A stretch of DNA of 60,971 nucleotides from Acidimicrobiaceae bacterium. Lineage in GTDB: Bacteria > Actinomycetota > Acidimicrobiia > Acidimicrobiales > Aldehydirespiratoraceae. Location of the stretch: contig VYCW01000090.1 in the NCBI GenBank assembly GCA_009843735.1, positions 1 through 60,971 on the forward strand, in the 5' to 3' direction. Below are positions 24,244-33,194 of this stretch, piece after piece. A program made the translations under genes and the position numbers. The notes beneath the pieces were generated by a model. That model was not told where the DNA came from and did not search any database. It saw only the letters and a list, made by a program, of their open reading frames with translations. The stretch's first letter is position 1, and every line of letters starts with the position of its first letter.

Positions 24244-27173
24244 CCATCGACGTCACCTTCGAGCTCAACGGCGCTCCGGTCACCTTGGCCGTGGAGCCCC
24301 ATCACACCCTTAGGGAGGCCCTACGGCGGTTGGGCATGTTCTCGGTCCACTTCGGCTCCGACAGCGGTGAGACCGGCGCGGCCGCGGTGCTCTACGATGG
24401 GCGGCTCGCCTCCGCCGACGTGATCCTGGCCGCCTCGGCCGACGGCCACCGGGTCACCACCGTCGAGTCGCTCAACGTCTCGCCGGACCTGCATCCCGTG
24501 CAGACCGCCTTCGTGGCGGTCGGCGCCTTCCAGTCGGGCTACTCGGCGGGGGCGATGATCCTGGGCACTCTGGCGCTGCTGGAGGAGAACCCCGACCCCT
24601 CCGAGGATGAGATCCGCGACATGCTCTCGGGCATCCTCGACCGCGAGACCGCCTACGTGAAGCCGGTCGAGGCCGTCAAGCGGGCTGCGGCAGTGCTGCG
24701 GGGCACCGAGACCGAGCCGTTCGCACCGCTGGTCATCGACTCGCTCACCGACGGCTCTCGCCCGCCTGCTGAGCCTCCCACCGGCAGCCCGGCGCCCGAA
24801 GCGCCCCACGCGGTGCCCCGTCTGGTGCCGTCGCGCGAGGTTCCCGACATGGCCGTCGTGGGCAAGCCGGAGGTCAAGGTCGACGCCGTGCGCCTCGCCA
24901 AGGGCAACCCCGCCTTCACCGACGACATCGAGCCCCGGGGAATGCTCTACGCCAAGGTGCTGCGCAGCCCCCACGCCCACGCCCGCATCGTCAGCATCGA
25001 CGACTCGGCGGCCCGAGCCGTGCCGGGCGTGCACGCGGTGCTTCACCACGGCAACACCCCGAGGGTCAAGTACGCCTCCGGCGGGCAGAGCTGGCCCAAC
25101 CCCCACCCCTACGACCAGGTCAGCTTCGACGACCGGGTCCGCCACGTCGGCGACCGGGTGGCCGCGGTGGCCGCCGAGACCGTCGAGGCCGCCGAGGAGG
25201 CCGTGCGGCTCATCGAGGTCACCTACGACGTGCTGCCTGCAGTGTTCGACGAGCGCTTCGCCATGGACCCCGACGCCCCCAAGGTCCACGACGAGGAGGA
25301 CACCACCCACATCTGCGATCCCCAGCGCAACCTGGTGCACCACATCGCGGCCAAGCGCGGCGACGTCGAGGGCAACCTGGCCGCCGCGCCCCACGTCTTC
25401 GAGCAGACGTTCAGGGTGCACCAGGTCCAGCAGTGCCCCATCGAGCCCCACATCTCGATGGCCTGGCTCGACTCCGACGAGCGCATGGTGGTGCGCACCG
25501 CCACCCAGGTGCCGTTCCACACCCGCCGGATGCTGGCCCCCCTCATCGACATGGAGATCAAGGACATCAGGGTGATCAAGCCCCGCATCGGCGGCGGCTT
25601 CGGGGCCAAGCAGGAGATGCTGATCGAGGACATCGTCGCCCACCTCGCTATTGCCACCCGCCGCCCGGTGCGGCTGGAACTCGACCGGGCCGAGGAGTTC
25701 TACGCCAGCCGCACCCGCCACCCCCAGACCATCACCTACCGCACCGCGGTCGACGGCGACGGCAGGCTGCTCGCCCAGGACATGAGCATCATCGGCAACA
25801 CCGGCCCCTACGGCACCCACGGCTTCACCGTGCAGATCGTGTCGGGGCTGCGCGGCCTCACCTCCTACAACGCCGCGTCCAAACGCTTCGACTGCCACGT
25901 CGTCTACACCAACATCCCGGTGCCGGGCGCCTACCGGGGCTACGGAGCGCCCCAGGCCGAGTTCGCGCTCGAGGCCCACATGGAGGACATCGCCCGGGCC
26001 CTCGACCTCGACCCCATCGAGTTCAAGCGGCGCAACTGGGTGAAGGTGGGCGACGAGATGGACATCGCCCCCCATCTGGGCGAGCGGGCCGTGGCCGAGG
26101 AGGAGCTCGACGAGTACCCGAGGATCATGTCGTCGGGCATCGAGGAGTGCGTGGCCCAAGGGATGCGCGAGGTCGACTGGAACCGCCGCAACGACGCCGC
26201 CTGGAAAGCGCCCGCCGACCGGCCCAACATCCGGCGGGGGATCGGCTTCGCCTTCTGCATGCACGGCACGGCCATCCCGTTCCTGGACATGGGCGGCTGC
26301 TCCATCAAGCTCAACGACGACGGGTCGTTCAACATGCTCATCGGGGCCACCGACCTCGGCACCGGCGCCGACACCGTGATCGGCCAGATCGCGGCCGAGG
26401 TGCTCGGCGTGCCCCTCGACGACATCAAGGTGTACTCCAGCGACACCGACATGACCCCGTTCGACACCGGGGCCTACGCCTCGTCGACCACCTACATCTC
26501 GGGAACGGCCGCGCTGCGGGCCGCGGAGGCGGTGCGGGAGCGGCTCAAGGCGCGGGCCGCGATGCTGCTGGAGGTGGACGAGCCCTGCACCATCGAGCTG
26601 CGCGACCGCCGGGCTTACGCGGCCGACGGCCGCTCGGTCACGCTGGAGGAGATCGCCCTCGACTCGCTGCACTGGCAGGAGCAGGAGCAGATCATGGGCA
26701 CCGCCTCGCATGTCTCGCCCGACTGCCCGCCCCCGTTCGCGGCCCAGTTCGCCGAGGTGGAGGTGGATGTCGACACCGGCCAGGTGACGGTCACCAAGCT
26801 GGTTATGGCGGTGGACTGCGGGGTGGCCATCAACCCGGTCACTGCCAGCGGCCAGGTCGAGGGGGGAATGATCCAGGCCCTCGGCTACGCCCACTGCGAG
26901 GAGATCGTGCTCGACGACGAGGGACGCATGGTCAACCCGTCGTTCGGCCCCTACAAGATCTACCGGGCCGATGAGATGCCCGACACGGTCGTCTACCTGG
27001 TCCAGACCATGGAGGACAGCGGCCCGTTCGGGGCCAAGGCGGTGGCCGAGATCCCCAAGGACGGCGTGGCTCCGGCGGTCCGCAACGCCATCCTCGACGC
27101 CACCGGCGCGGCCATCAACGAACTGCCCTTCACGCCGGAGCGGGTATGGGCGGCCCTGCAAGCCCACAGCTGA
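24240..27173 (+). CDS. XdhD-like molybdenum hydroxylase with a cysteine-less [2Fe-2S]-type domain
   Basis: 977-residue fusion of a small-subunit-like ferredoxin domain (about 1-160), a Pro-rich linker (175-200) and the large molybdopterin subunit. The molybdenum part is complete: IGGGFGAKQE, GAYRGYGAPQAEF, DLGTGADTVIGQ and the active-site Glu937 in GAKAVAEIP. The N-terminal domain still aligns with the [2Fe-2S] fold but all eight ligand cysteines are replaced: Ser40, Thr45, Ala48, Asp60, Ser99, Ser102, Asp134 and Glu136. From memory E. coli XdhD is built the same way. With YqeB and XdhC downstream it belongs to the selenium-dependent molybdenum hydroxylase group. A purine-like substrate is inferred. 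Confidence 0.9.
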   Translation: MTIDVTFELNGAPVTLAVEPHHTLREALRRLGMFSVHFGSDSGETGAAAVLYDGRLASADVILAASADGHRVTTVESLNVSPDLHPVQTAFVAVGAFQSGYSAGAMILGTLALLEENPDPSEDEIRDMLSGILDRETAYVKPVEAVKRAAAVLRGTETEPFAPLVIDSLTDGSRPPAEPPTGSPAPEAPHAVPRLVPSREVPDMAVVGKPEVKVDAVRLAKGNPAFTDDIEPRGMLYAKVLRSPHAHARIVSIDDSAARAVPGVHAVLHHGNTPRVKYASGGQSWPNPHPYDQVSFDDRVRHVGDRVAAVAAETVEAAEEAVRLIEVTYDVLPAVFDERFAMDPDAPKVHDEEDTTHICDPQRNLVHHIAAKRGDVEGNLAAAPHVFEQTFRVHQVQQCPIEPHISMAWLDSDERMVVRTATQVPFHTRRMLAPLIDMEIKDIRVIKPRIGGGFGAKQEMLIEDIVAHLAIATRRPVRLELDRAEEFYASRTRHPQTITYRTAVDGDGRLLAQDMSIIGNTGPYGTHGFTVQIVSGLRGLTSYNAASKRFDCHVVYTNIPVPGAYRGYGAPQAEFALEAHMEDIARALDLDPIEFKRRNWVKVGDEMDIAPHLGERAVAEEELDEYPRIMSSGIEECVAQGMREVDWNRRNDAAWKAPADRPNIRRGIGFAFCMHGTAIPFLDMGGCSIKLNDDGSFNMLIGATDLGTGADTVIGQIAAEVLGVPLDDIKVYSSDTDMTPFDTGAYASSTTYISGTAALRAAEAVRERLKARAAMLLEVDEPCTIELRDRRAYAADGRSVTLEEIALDSLHWQEQEQIMGTASHVSPDCPPPFAAQFAEVEVDVDTGQVTVTKLVMAVDCGVAINPVTASGQVEGGMIQALGYAHCEEIVLDDEGRMVNPSFGPYKIYRADEMPDTVVYLVQTMEDSGPFGAKAVAEIPKDGVAPAVRNAILDATGAAINELPFTPERVWAALQAHS

Positions 27174-28537
27174 AAGGGGCTCCTGCCGGGCCGGGGCTCA
27201 TCGTCTCGGCCGACTGGGCCGTGCCCGCCGCGCTGGGCGAGCCGCAGCACCAATGGGGCGTGAGAGTGGCCGGCGGGCTGATCGACGACTGCGGCCCGGC
27301 CGGCGAGCTGCGGGCCCGCTACCCCGACGACGACCTCTGCGACGGGAGCGGCTGCGTGCTGCTGCCCGGCTTCGTCAACGCGCACGTGCACCTGTACGGG
27401 GTGCTGGCCCACGGGGTACCCGCGCCGGCCCAGCCGGTGGCCGACTTCTGGGGCTTCCTGGACGACTACTGGTGGCCTCTGGTGGAGAACGCCCTCGACC
27501 AAGAGATGATCTCAGCCGCCGCCGCCTGGGTGACCGCCGAGCTGGCGGCCGGGGGCACCACGAGCTTCTTCGACATCCTGGAGGCCCCCAACGCGCTGCC
27601 CGACGCCCTTCTCGCCGAGCGGGAGGCGGTGGCCGCCAGCGGGCTGCGGGGAGTGCTGTCTTTCGAGGCCACCGAGCGGATGGGCGCTGCCAACGGGCAG
27701 GCCGGACTGGACGAGAACGCGCGCTTCATCGAGGCGTGCCGGGCCGGTGGCGGCCCGCCGGGAACCGGCGACCGGGTGTCGGGCGCGATGTGCATCCACA
27801 CCACGTTCACGTGCAGCGAGCCGTTCATACGCCAGGCCTTCGAGATCGCGGCCGACCTGGACGTGTTCTGCCACGCCCACGTCAACGAGGGGGTGCACGA
27901 GGGACGCTGGTGCGCCGAGCATCACGGCATGCGCACCCTTGAGTTCTACGAGCGCATCGGGGTGGCCTCGCCCCGGTTCCAGGCCAGCCAGTGCGTGCAG
28001 ATGTCGCCCCGCGAGATCGAGATCATCGCAACCACCGGCGTGAGGGTGTCGCACATGCCGCTGTCCAACTGCGAGGTGGGCGGCGGCATCGCGCCGGTGC
28101 TGGAGATGCTGCAACGGGACGTCACCGTCGGGCTCGGCTCCGACGGCTACCTCAACGACATGTTCGCGGTGATGCGGGGCGCCTTCCTGCTGCACCGGGC
28201 CGCCACCCTCGACCCGGGCGCGATCAGCGCGGCCAGCGTGCTTCATATGGCCACCGAGGGCTCGGCCCGAACGCTCGGCCTCGAGCGGGTGGGCCGCCTG
28301 GAGCCCGGCTGGCACGCCGATCTGCAGCTGGTCGACATCGACGGCCCCAGGGGCCTGCCCACCCCGGTGGAGGCCCACAACCTGCTCGACCAGCTGGTGC
28401 TGTGGCGCAGCGCCGCCAACGTGAGCCGGGTAATGGTGGGCGGGGACTGGATCGTCGACGGCGGCGAGATGATCGGCGCGGACGTGGCCCAGCTGCGGGC
28501 CCGCACCCTCGAGCAGGCGGCCAGACTGTGGTCGTGA
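27146..28537 (+). CDS. SsnA-like aminohydrolase
   Basis: 463-residue amidohydrolase-superfamily protein. Metal motifs are NAHVHLYG, FCHAHVNEG, SHMPLSN and LGSDGYLND. The general layout resembles SsnA and other guanine-deaminase-like enzymes; in E. coli ssnA sits in the xdhD/ygfK selenium-hydroxylase locus. The ATG at 27146 lies within the end of the large-subunit gene (28-base overlap), and no better start is visible before LIVSADWAVP. It presumably deaminates a product or precursor of the hydroxylase. It is the second aminohydrolase in the cluster and differs clearly from the one at 22006. Confidence 0.83.
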   Translation: MGGPASPQLKGAPAGPGLIVSADWAVPAALGEPQHQWGVRVAGGLIDDCGPAGELRARYPDDDLCDGSGCVLLPGFVNAHVHLYGVLAHGVPAPAQPVADFWGFLDDYWWPLVENALDQEMISAAAAWVTAELAAGGTTSFFDILEAPNALPDALLAEREAVAASGLRGVLSFEATERMGAANGQAGLDENARFIEACRAGGGPPGTGDRVSGAMCIHTTFTCSEPFIRQAFEIAADLDVFCHAHVNEGVHEGRWCAEHHGMRTLEFYERIGVASPRFQASQCVQMSPREIEIIATTGVRVSHMPLSNCEVGGGIAPVLEMLQRDVTVGLGSDGYLNDMFAVMRGAFLLHRAATLDPGAISAASVLHMATEGSARTLGLERVGRLEPGWHADLQLVDIDGPRGLPTPVEAHNLLDQLVLWRSAANVSRVMVGGDWIVDGGEMIGADVAQLRARTLEQAARLWS

Positions 28538-28568
28538 TACCGGGGCCAGCAGTCCAGAGGCTGTCGCC

Positions 28569-29372
28569 GTGAGCCTGCTCAGCCAGCTTGCCGACGCGGT
28601 CGACGGTGGGGTGGCGGTGGCCTCCGCCACCGTGGTCGACACGTCGCGCTCGGTGCCCCGCCGGGCCGGGGCCAAGATGCTGGTGTTCCGAGACGGCGCC
28701 ATCTCCGGCACCGTCGGCGGGGGCGAGATGGAGGCCCGGGTGGTGGCCGAGGCCGTCGCCGCGCTTGCCGACGGCCGCTGCCGTCTGCTGTCGTACCGTC
28801 TAGTCGACCCTGTCCGGGGCGATCCCGGCGTCTGCGGGGGCGACGTCCAGATACTCGTGGAGCCGCACATGCCCAAGCCCACCGTCATTGTCATGGGATA
28901 CGGACACGTGGGACGGGCCGTGGCCCAACTGGCCCACTGGCTGGGCTTCCGCGTGGTGGCCTCCGACGATCGGGCCGGGATCGAGGACGGTCCGACCGGC
29001 GGGGAGGATCCTGAGGGACTAACCGACGAGTCACCGAGCGGTTCTGTTGACGAGCTGGTCATCGGCTCCGTCGCCGACCTGCTGGCGGGGCGGACGCTCG
29101 ACGCCGACGCGTCGGTGGTGCTGGTGACCCGCAACGTGGACGTGGACGCCGCGGCCCTGCCCGCACTGCTGGCCACCGGCGCCGGTTACGTGGGAGTCAT
29201 GGGCAGCGAGCGCCGCTGGGCCACCACCCGGGCCCGCTTGGAAGCCGACGGGGTGGATCCGGCCGCGCTGGACCGGGTCCATGCCCCCATCGGCATCGAG
29301 GTCGGGGCCGAGACCCCCGAGGAGATCGCGCTGAGCATCATGGCCGAGGTGATAGCCCATCGCCGGACGTGA
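28569..29372 (+). CDS. xdhC: XdhC/CoxI-family molybdenum cofactor maturation protein
   Basis: 267-residue chaperone that binds the molybdenum cofactor, promotes its sulfuration and inserts it into xanthine-dehydrogenase-type enzymes. N-terminal motifs are SVPRRAGAKM, GTVGGGEMEARV and GVCGGDVQI with the conserved Cys; the C-terminal Rossmann domain shows VIVMGYGHVGRAVAQLAHWLGF and TGAGYVGVMGSERR. The GTG start is 31 bases after the SsnA-like gene. For this cluster the terminal sulfido ligand may be selenido instead, as YqeB suggests. Confidence 0.9.
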   Translation: MSLLSQLADAVDGGVAVASATVVDTSRSVPRRAGAKMLVFRDGAISGTVGGGEMEARVVAEAVAALADGRCRLLSYRLVDPVRGDPGVCGGDVQILVEPHMPKPTVIVMGYGHVGRAVAQLAHWLGFRVVASDDRAGIEDGPTGGEDPEGLTDESPSGSVDELVIGSVADLLAGRTLDADASVVLVTRNVDVDAAALPALLATGAGYVGVMGSERRWATTRARLEADGVDPAALDRVHAPIGIEVGAETPEEIALSIMAEVIAHRRT

Positions 29373-29403
29373 ACCCGCCGGAGACGGGTCTTCACCGCTG
29401 TGC

Positions 29404-30186
29404 GTGCTGCGGGGCGGGGGCGATCTGGCCACCGGCGTCGCCTGGCGGCTCACCCGCGCCGGCTGGCCGGTGGTGGTGCTCGAGCTGCCCGAGCCCTTGA
29501 CGATTCGCCGCACGGTGGCGCTGTCCACCGCGGTCACCGACGGGGAGATCAGCGTGCAGGGCATGAGGGGCGTGCGGGCGGCGTCGCCTCCCGACGCGGC
29601 GGCGAGCTGCGAGCGAGGCGATGTGCCGGTGCTGGTGTCGCCGGATCTGGCGGACCTCGGGCCGCTGCAGCCCGACGTGGTGGTCGATGCTCGCCTGGCC
29701 AAGCGCAACATGGACACGTCCATCGACGACGCCGGCATCGTGATCGGCCTGGGTCCCGGCTTCACTGCGGGCACCGACTGCCATGCCGTGGTCGAGACCA
29801 TGCGGGGTCACCTGCTGGGCCGGGTGATCTGGTCCGGCTCCGCCCTGCCCGACACCGGCACACCGGCCGAACTCGGGGGCCGGTCGGCGGATCGGGTCAT
29901 GCGGGCCCCGGCTCCGGGAGAGGTCCTATGGCACGTCGGCATCGGTGACTCGGTGAGCGAGGGTCAGCTGCTCGGCGAGGTGGGCGGCGCCGCGATAAGC
30001 GCGCCCTTCGACGGAGTCCTGCGAGGGGCGATACGACCGGGAACAACGGTGCCTGAGGGTCTCAAGATCGGCGATGTAGATCCCCGCTGCGATCCGTCAG
30101 CGTGCTGGGAGATCTCCGACAAGTCCCTGGCCGTGGGTGGGGGAGTGCTGGAGGCTGTGCTGGCCCGCCTCAGCGGCCTGGCGTGA
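29404..30186 (+). CDS. yqeB: Selenium-dependent molybdenum hydroxylase system protein YqeB (EF2563 family)
   Basis: 260-residue marker protein of selenium-dependent molybdenum hydroxylase loci. The family-defining N-terminus RGGGDLATGVAWRL and EPLTIRRTVALSTAV, the middle DARLAKRNMDTSIDDA and the C-terminus GLKIGDVDPR, WEISDKSLAVGGGVLEAVL are all present. Its exact role is unknown but it is thought to act in maturation of the labile selenium cofactor, with SelD as selenium donor. GTG 29404 directly precedes the first strand. It closes the hydroxylase operon, 31 bases after xdhC. No selD, selA or selB occurs in this window. Confidence 0.88.
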   Translation: MLRGGGDLATGVAWRLTRAGWPVVVLELPEPLTIRRTVALSTAVTDGEISVQGMRGVRAASPPDAAASCERGDVPVLVSPDLADLGPLQPDVVVDARLAKRNMDTSIDDAGIVIGLGPGFTAGTDCHAVVETMRGHLLGRVIWSGSALPDTGTPAELGGRSADRVMRAPAPGEVLWHVGIGDSVSEGQLLGEVGGAAISAPFDGVLRGAIRPGTTVPEGLKIGDVDPRCDPSACWEISDKSLAVGGGVLEAVLARLSGLA

Positions 30187-30221
30187 GCGGCCCGGTTGCG
30201 GCGGCATGCTGGCGGCAGCCG

Positions 30222-30227
30222 TAGGGT
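30222..30227 (+). promoter_or_regulatory. Leaderless -10 box for the second LLM gene
   Basis: TAGGGT, 7 bases before GTG 30235. It overlaps the alternative GTG at 30226, which argues for the start at 30235. Confidence 0.5.
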
Positions 30228-30234
30228 GAGTGCC

Positions 30235-31203
30235 GTGGTACGGCCTGAGTTCAACGTCCTGCCGCATGGACCCATCGAGCGGGCCGTGGAGATCGCCCGG
30301 TTCGCCGAGACTCTCGGCTACCAGCGGTGCTGGGTGTACGACGAGGGGCTCGCAGCCGCCGACGTGTACGTGACCATGACCGCCATCGCGCTGGCCACGA
30401 CCTCCCTCGAGGTCGGGCCAGGCATCACCAACCCCTACACCCGCCACGCGGGCGTAACCGCCAGCGCGATTGCCTCGCTCGACGAAGTGTCGGGCGGACG
30501 GGCCTTCCTGGGAATCGGCGCGGGGGGAAGCCTTACGCTCAACCCCCTCAGCATCGAGCGCAACCGGCCACTGGCCGCGGTGCGCGAGACCATCGATGCC
30601 TGCCGGCGCCTGTTCGCGGGCGAGGCTGTCAGTGTCGACGGCGTCCATGTCCGGTTGAGCGAGGCGTCGCTTCTGCACGCCCGGGCAAGCACCGAGGTCT
30701 GGCTGGCCGGGCGGGGACCGCGGATGCTGGAGTTGGGCGGTGCGGCCTGCGACGGGGTGCTGGTCGACTTCGTCTACAAGCCGCACATCGGACCGGCGGT
30801 GGAGCGGATCCGGGCCGCCGGGCGGGCCGCCGGCAACGAGCCTCGCATCTCCTACTCCACGATGCTGGTGACCGACGACGACACCATGGCCGCCGTCAAG
30901 CCCCACCTGACCTACCGGCTGGTCGACTCGCCCGCGGACGTGCAGGAGGCGATCGGGCTGGCCGACGCCGACGCGGCCAGGATCGGGGCTGCGCTGGCCG
31001 ACGGCCTCGAGGCCGCGGCCGAGCACGTGCGGGACGAATGGGCCCTCCCCTTCGTGATCGCCGGCACCCCCGACGAGTGCAGCCAGGAACTGCACCGGAT
31101 GGCTGCCGACCACGGGATCGAGTCGTTTGTCGTGCCCCTCCTCGACGACGAGTCGGCCGAAACGCTGCTGCGCTCCGGTGCCGGGATCATGGGACTTTCC
31201 TAA
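30235..31203 (+). CDS. LLM-class (F420-type) oxidoreductase
   Basis: 322-residue luciferase-like TIM barrel protein, likely F420-dependent. Landmarks are the N-terminal barrel strand with ERAVEIARFAETLGYQRCWV, EVGPGITNPYTRHAG, GGRAFLGIGAGGS and STEVWLAGRGPRMLELGGAACDG. It belongs to the same superfamily as the protein at 20892 but is not a close duplicate. GTG 30235 is chosen on the leaderless -10 box. It follows the molybdenum hydroxylase operon and has its own promoter. Substrate unknown. Confidence 0.85.
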   Translation: MVRPEFNVLPHGPIERAVEIARFAETLGYQRCWVYDEGLAAADVYVTMTAIALATTSLEVGPGITNPYTRHAGVTASAIASLDEVSGGRAFLGIGAGGSLTLNPLSIERNRPLAAVRETIDACRRLFAGEAVSVDGVHVRLSEASLLHARASTEVWLAGRGPRMLELGGAACDGVLVDFVYKPHIGPAVERIRAAGRAAGNEPRISYSTMLVTDDDTMAAVKPHLTYRLVDSPADVQEAIGLADADAARIGAALADGLEAAAEHVRDEWALPFVIAGTPDECSQELHRMAADHGIESFVVPLLDDESAETLLRSGAGIMGLS

Positions 31204-31344
31204 AAATCAATGACATAGTTTGAAACTGCTGGAACATCTGTAAGGTGGCTGTTGCCGCCCCGGTTTGCTGGGTGCCGGGCGAGCCGCCTCAACCCGGGCG
31301 ATCAGAGTCCCGCCTCCGAAGGTCGCGGCGCGCGGGGAAGAGCA
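31204..31344 (+). promoter_or_regulatory. Upstream region of the Tad operon with AT-rich start
   Basis: The 141-base leader region begins with about 45 unusually AT-rich bases (31201-31245) carrying TTGAAA (31220-31225) and TAAGGT (31241-31246), spaced by 15 bases, a possible though short-spaced promoter. The rest is GC-rich with weak potential stems, and GGGGAAG precedes the ATG at 31345. I could not match it to a riboswitch class. Confidence 0.35.
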
Positions 31345-32019
31345 ATGATCATCTGGTACTGGTCCGTCAAGGGCGGGGTCGGGACTTCGGTCGTGGCCGC
31401 GGCCACCGCCATCCGCCTGGCGTCGGAGGACCGCGACGCCACCCTGGTGGACCTGTGCGGAGACCAGCCGGCGCTGCTGGGAATGGCCGCCGGCGCGATG
31501 CCGGCCGAGCCCGGAATCGGCGACTGGGTGGCCGCGGGGGACGGTGTGGCCGCCGACGCCATCGGCAGGCTCCTCGAGGACGTGGCTCCGGGCCTGCGCC
31601 TGCTGCGGAGGGGCACCCAGCCGCCGACGGCCGGCCAGGCCTCGACGGGCGAGGACCAACCCCCACGGCTGCTGCTCGCCCTTGAGGTGCTGGCCCGCAC
31701 CGGGCCGGTCGTGGTGGACGCCGGACCGGATCTGGCCGGCTTGCGTTCGGCGATCGGCGGCCCGCACCGTCCGGTGTGCGTGCTGCGCTCCTGCTACCTG
31801 GCCTTGACCCGGGCCCAGCAGGTGGCCGGCCCCTACGAGCGGGTGGTGCTCGTGGAGGAGCCGGGTCGGGCTCTGCGGGCCCGCGACGTGTGCGCCGCGG
31901 TCGGGGCCTCCCACGTCGAGCGGGTCGCGTGGGATCCCCGCGTGGCCCGGTCGGTGGACGCGGGCACGATCGTCAGCATGCTCCCGCCGCCCCTGCGGCG
32001 ATTCGAGCTTCCGGCATGA
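31345..32019 (+). CDS. TadZ/CpaE-like MinD-superfamily ATPase
   Basis: 224-residue P-loop protein, first gene of the Tad pilus operon. TadZ/CpaE proteins localise the pilus machine. The deviant Walker motif is KGGVGTS, lacking the usual second lysine-threonine pair (KGGVGKT), which is common in TadZ and suggests weak or no ATP hydrolysis. DLCGDQPALLG and VVVDAGPDLAG correspond to the Walker A' and B regions. ATG 31345 begins right at the first strand (MIIWYWSVKGG). The stop overlaps the next start by ATGA. Confidence 0.82.
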   Translation: MIIWYWSVKGGVGTSVVAAATAIRLASEDRDATLVDLCGDQPALLGMAAGAMPAEPGIGDWVAAGDGVAADAIGRLLEDVAPGLRLLRRGTQPPTAGQASTGEDQPPRLLLALEVLARTGPVVVDAGPDLAGLRSAIGGPHRPVCVLRSCYLALTRAQQVAGPYERVVLVEEPGRALRARDVCAAVGASHVERVAWDPRVARSVDAGTIVSMLPPPLRRFELPA

Positions 32020-33194
32020 CCGCCGCAGCCGCTGGTGTCGCACGGGCACCCATGGTCGCGGGCACGCACTCGGGCGACGGTTGCGAGGCCCTCGTCGAGG
32101 TCGTGCACCGCAGGGTGGTCGACACGATGGAGCGTCTGCCGATGCCGCCCGCCGACATCGCGGCGGTCGTCCGTGCGCTGGCTCCCCTCACCCCCACCGA
32201 CGTCGTCGACGATGTGGTGGAGCGGGTCGCCGCCCGGGTGCACGGCCTCGGTCCCCTGGAGCCGCTGCTGGCCGACCCGTCAGTGAGCGAGGTGATGATC
32301 AACGGACCGGGACCGGTGTGGATCGAGCGTGGCGGCAACCTCAGCCGGAGCGCGGTGTCGCTGGACAGCGCCGCGGTCAACCTGGTCATCGAGAGGATCG
32401 TGTCCCCGCTCGGCCGCCGGGTCGATCAACTCACGCCGTGCGTGGACGGGCGGCTGCCCGACGGCTCCCGGGTCCATGTGGCCGTTCCTCCGGTGGCCGT
32501 CGACGGCCCCTATGTGACCATCCGCCGCTTCGTGGTACCCGATGTGGCCCTGGAGTTATTCGCCGCGCCGCCGGTGGCGGCGCTGCTCGAGGAACTGGTG
32601 GACCGGGGCGCCAACATCGTCGTAAGCGGAGGCACCGGAGCGGGCAAGACCACGCTGCTCAACGCTCTGGCCGGCCGGATCAGTCCCCAGCATCGGGTGA
32701 TCACCATCGAGGACGCCGCAGAGCTGCGACTTGAGCATCCCCATGTGGTGCGCCTGGAGGCCCGGCCCGAGTCCCGCGAGGGTGGCGGGGAGGTGACCAT
32801 CCGCGACCTTGTCCGCAACGCGCTCCGGATGCGGCCCGACCGGATGGTGGTGGGGGAGGTGCGGGGTCCTGAGGCGCTCGATCTGCTCCACGCCCTCAAC
32901 ACCGGCCACGGCGGCTGCCTGTCGACGCTGCATGCCAACGGGCCTGTCGACGCGCTGCGCCGGCTGGCTGCGCTGGCCGCGGCCGCCGATGAGCGCCTGG
33001 GCGTGGCCGCGGTCAGGGACCATGTGGAGTCCGCAATCGACGCCGTCGTCCACGTCGGGCGTACCGACGGCGGGGTCCGGCGGGTAGCGGCCGTCGCCGA
33101 GGTCGAGGGGCACGACAGTGTGCGCCTGCTGGCCGATGGCCGCGGGGTCCGTCAAGGGGTCTCGCGGACTGCCCGTCTGGTGGCGGGACCGTGA
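32016..33194 (+). CDS. tadA: TadA/CpaF-family pilus assembly ATPase
   Basis: 392-residue secretion ATPase that powers assembly of Flp pili. It has the N-terminal domain with [20 protein letters not shown], Walker [15 protein letters not shown], the Asp box [19 protein letters not shown], Walker [14 protein letters not shown] and the His box [12 protein letters not shown]. All catalytic motifs are intact. The ATG at 32016 overlaps the tadZ stop and the gene ends in a GTGA overlap with tadB. Cytoplasmic hexamer at the membrane. Confidence 0.94.
   Translation: MTAAAAGVARAPMVAGTHSGDGCEALVEVVHRRVVDTMERLPMPPADIAAVVRALAPLTPTDVVDDVVERVAARVHGLGPLEPLLADPSVSEVMINGPGPVWIERGGNLSRSAVSLDSAAVNLVIERIVSPLGRRVDQLTPCVDGRLPDGSRVHVAVPPVAVDGPYVTIRRFVVPDVALELFAAPPVAALLEELVDRGANIVVSGGTGAGKTTLLNALAGRISPQHRVITIEDAAELRLEHPHVVRLEARPESREGGGEVTIRDLVRNALRMRPDRMVVGEVRGPEALDLLHALNTGHGGCLSTLHANGPVDALRRLAALAAAADERLGVAAVRDHVESAIDAVVHVGRTDGGVRRVAAVAEVEGHDSVRLLADGRGVRQGVSRTARLVAGP

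Noticed and set aside
24321..27167. Very long minus-strand open frame (948 codons) opposite the molybdenum hydroxylase gene
   Set aside because: It is a mirror of the GC-rich third codon positions of the plus-strand gene; its translation is His/Gly/Val/Asp-rich without any domain.
31204..31344. Possible riboswitch in the Tad operon leader
   Set aside because: I tried to match it to c-di-GMP, c-di-AMP, SAM and cobalamin patterns and found no conserved core; only weak stems are visible.
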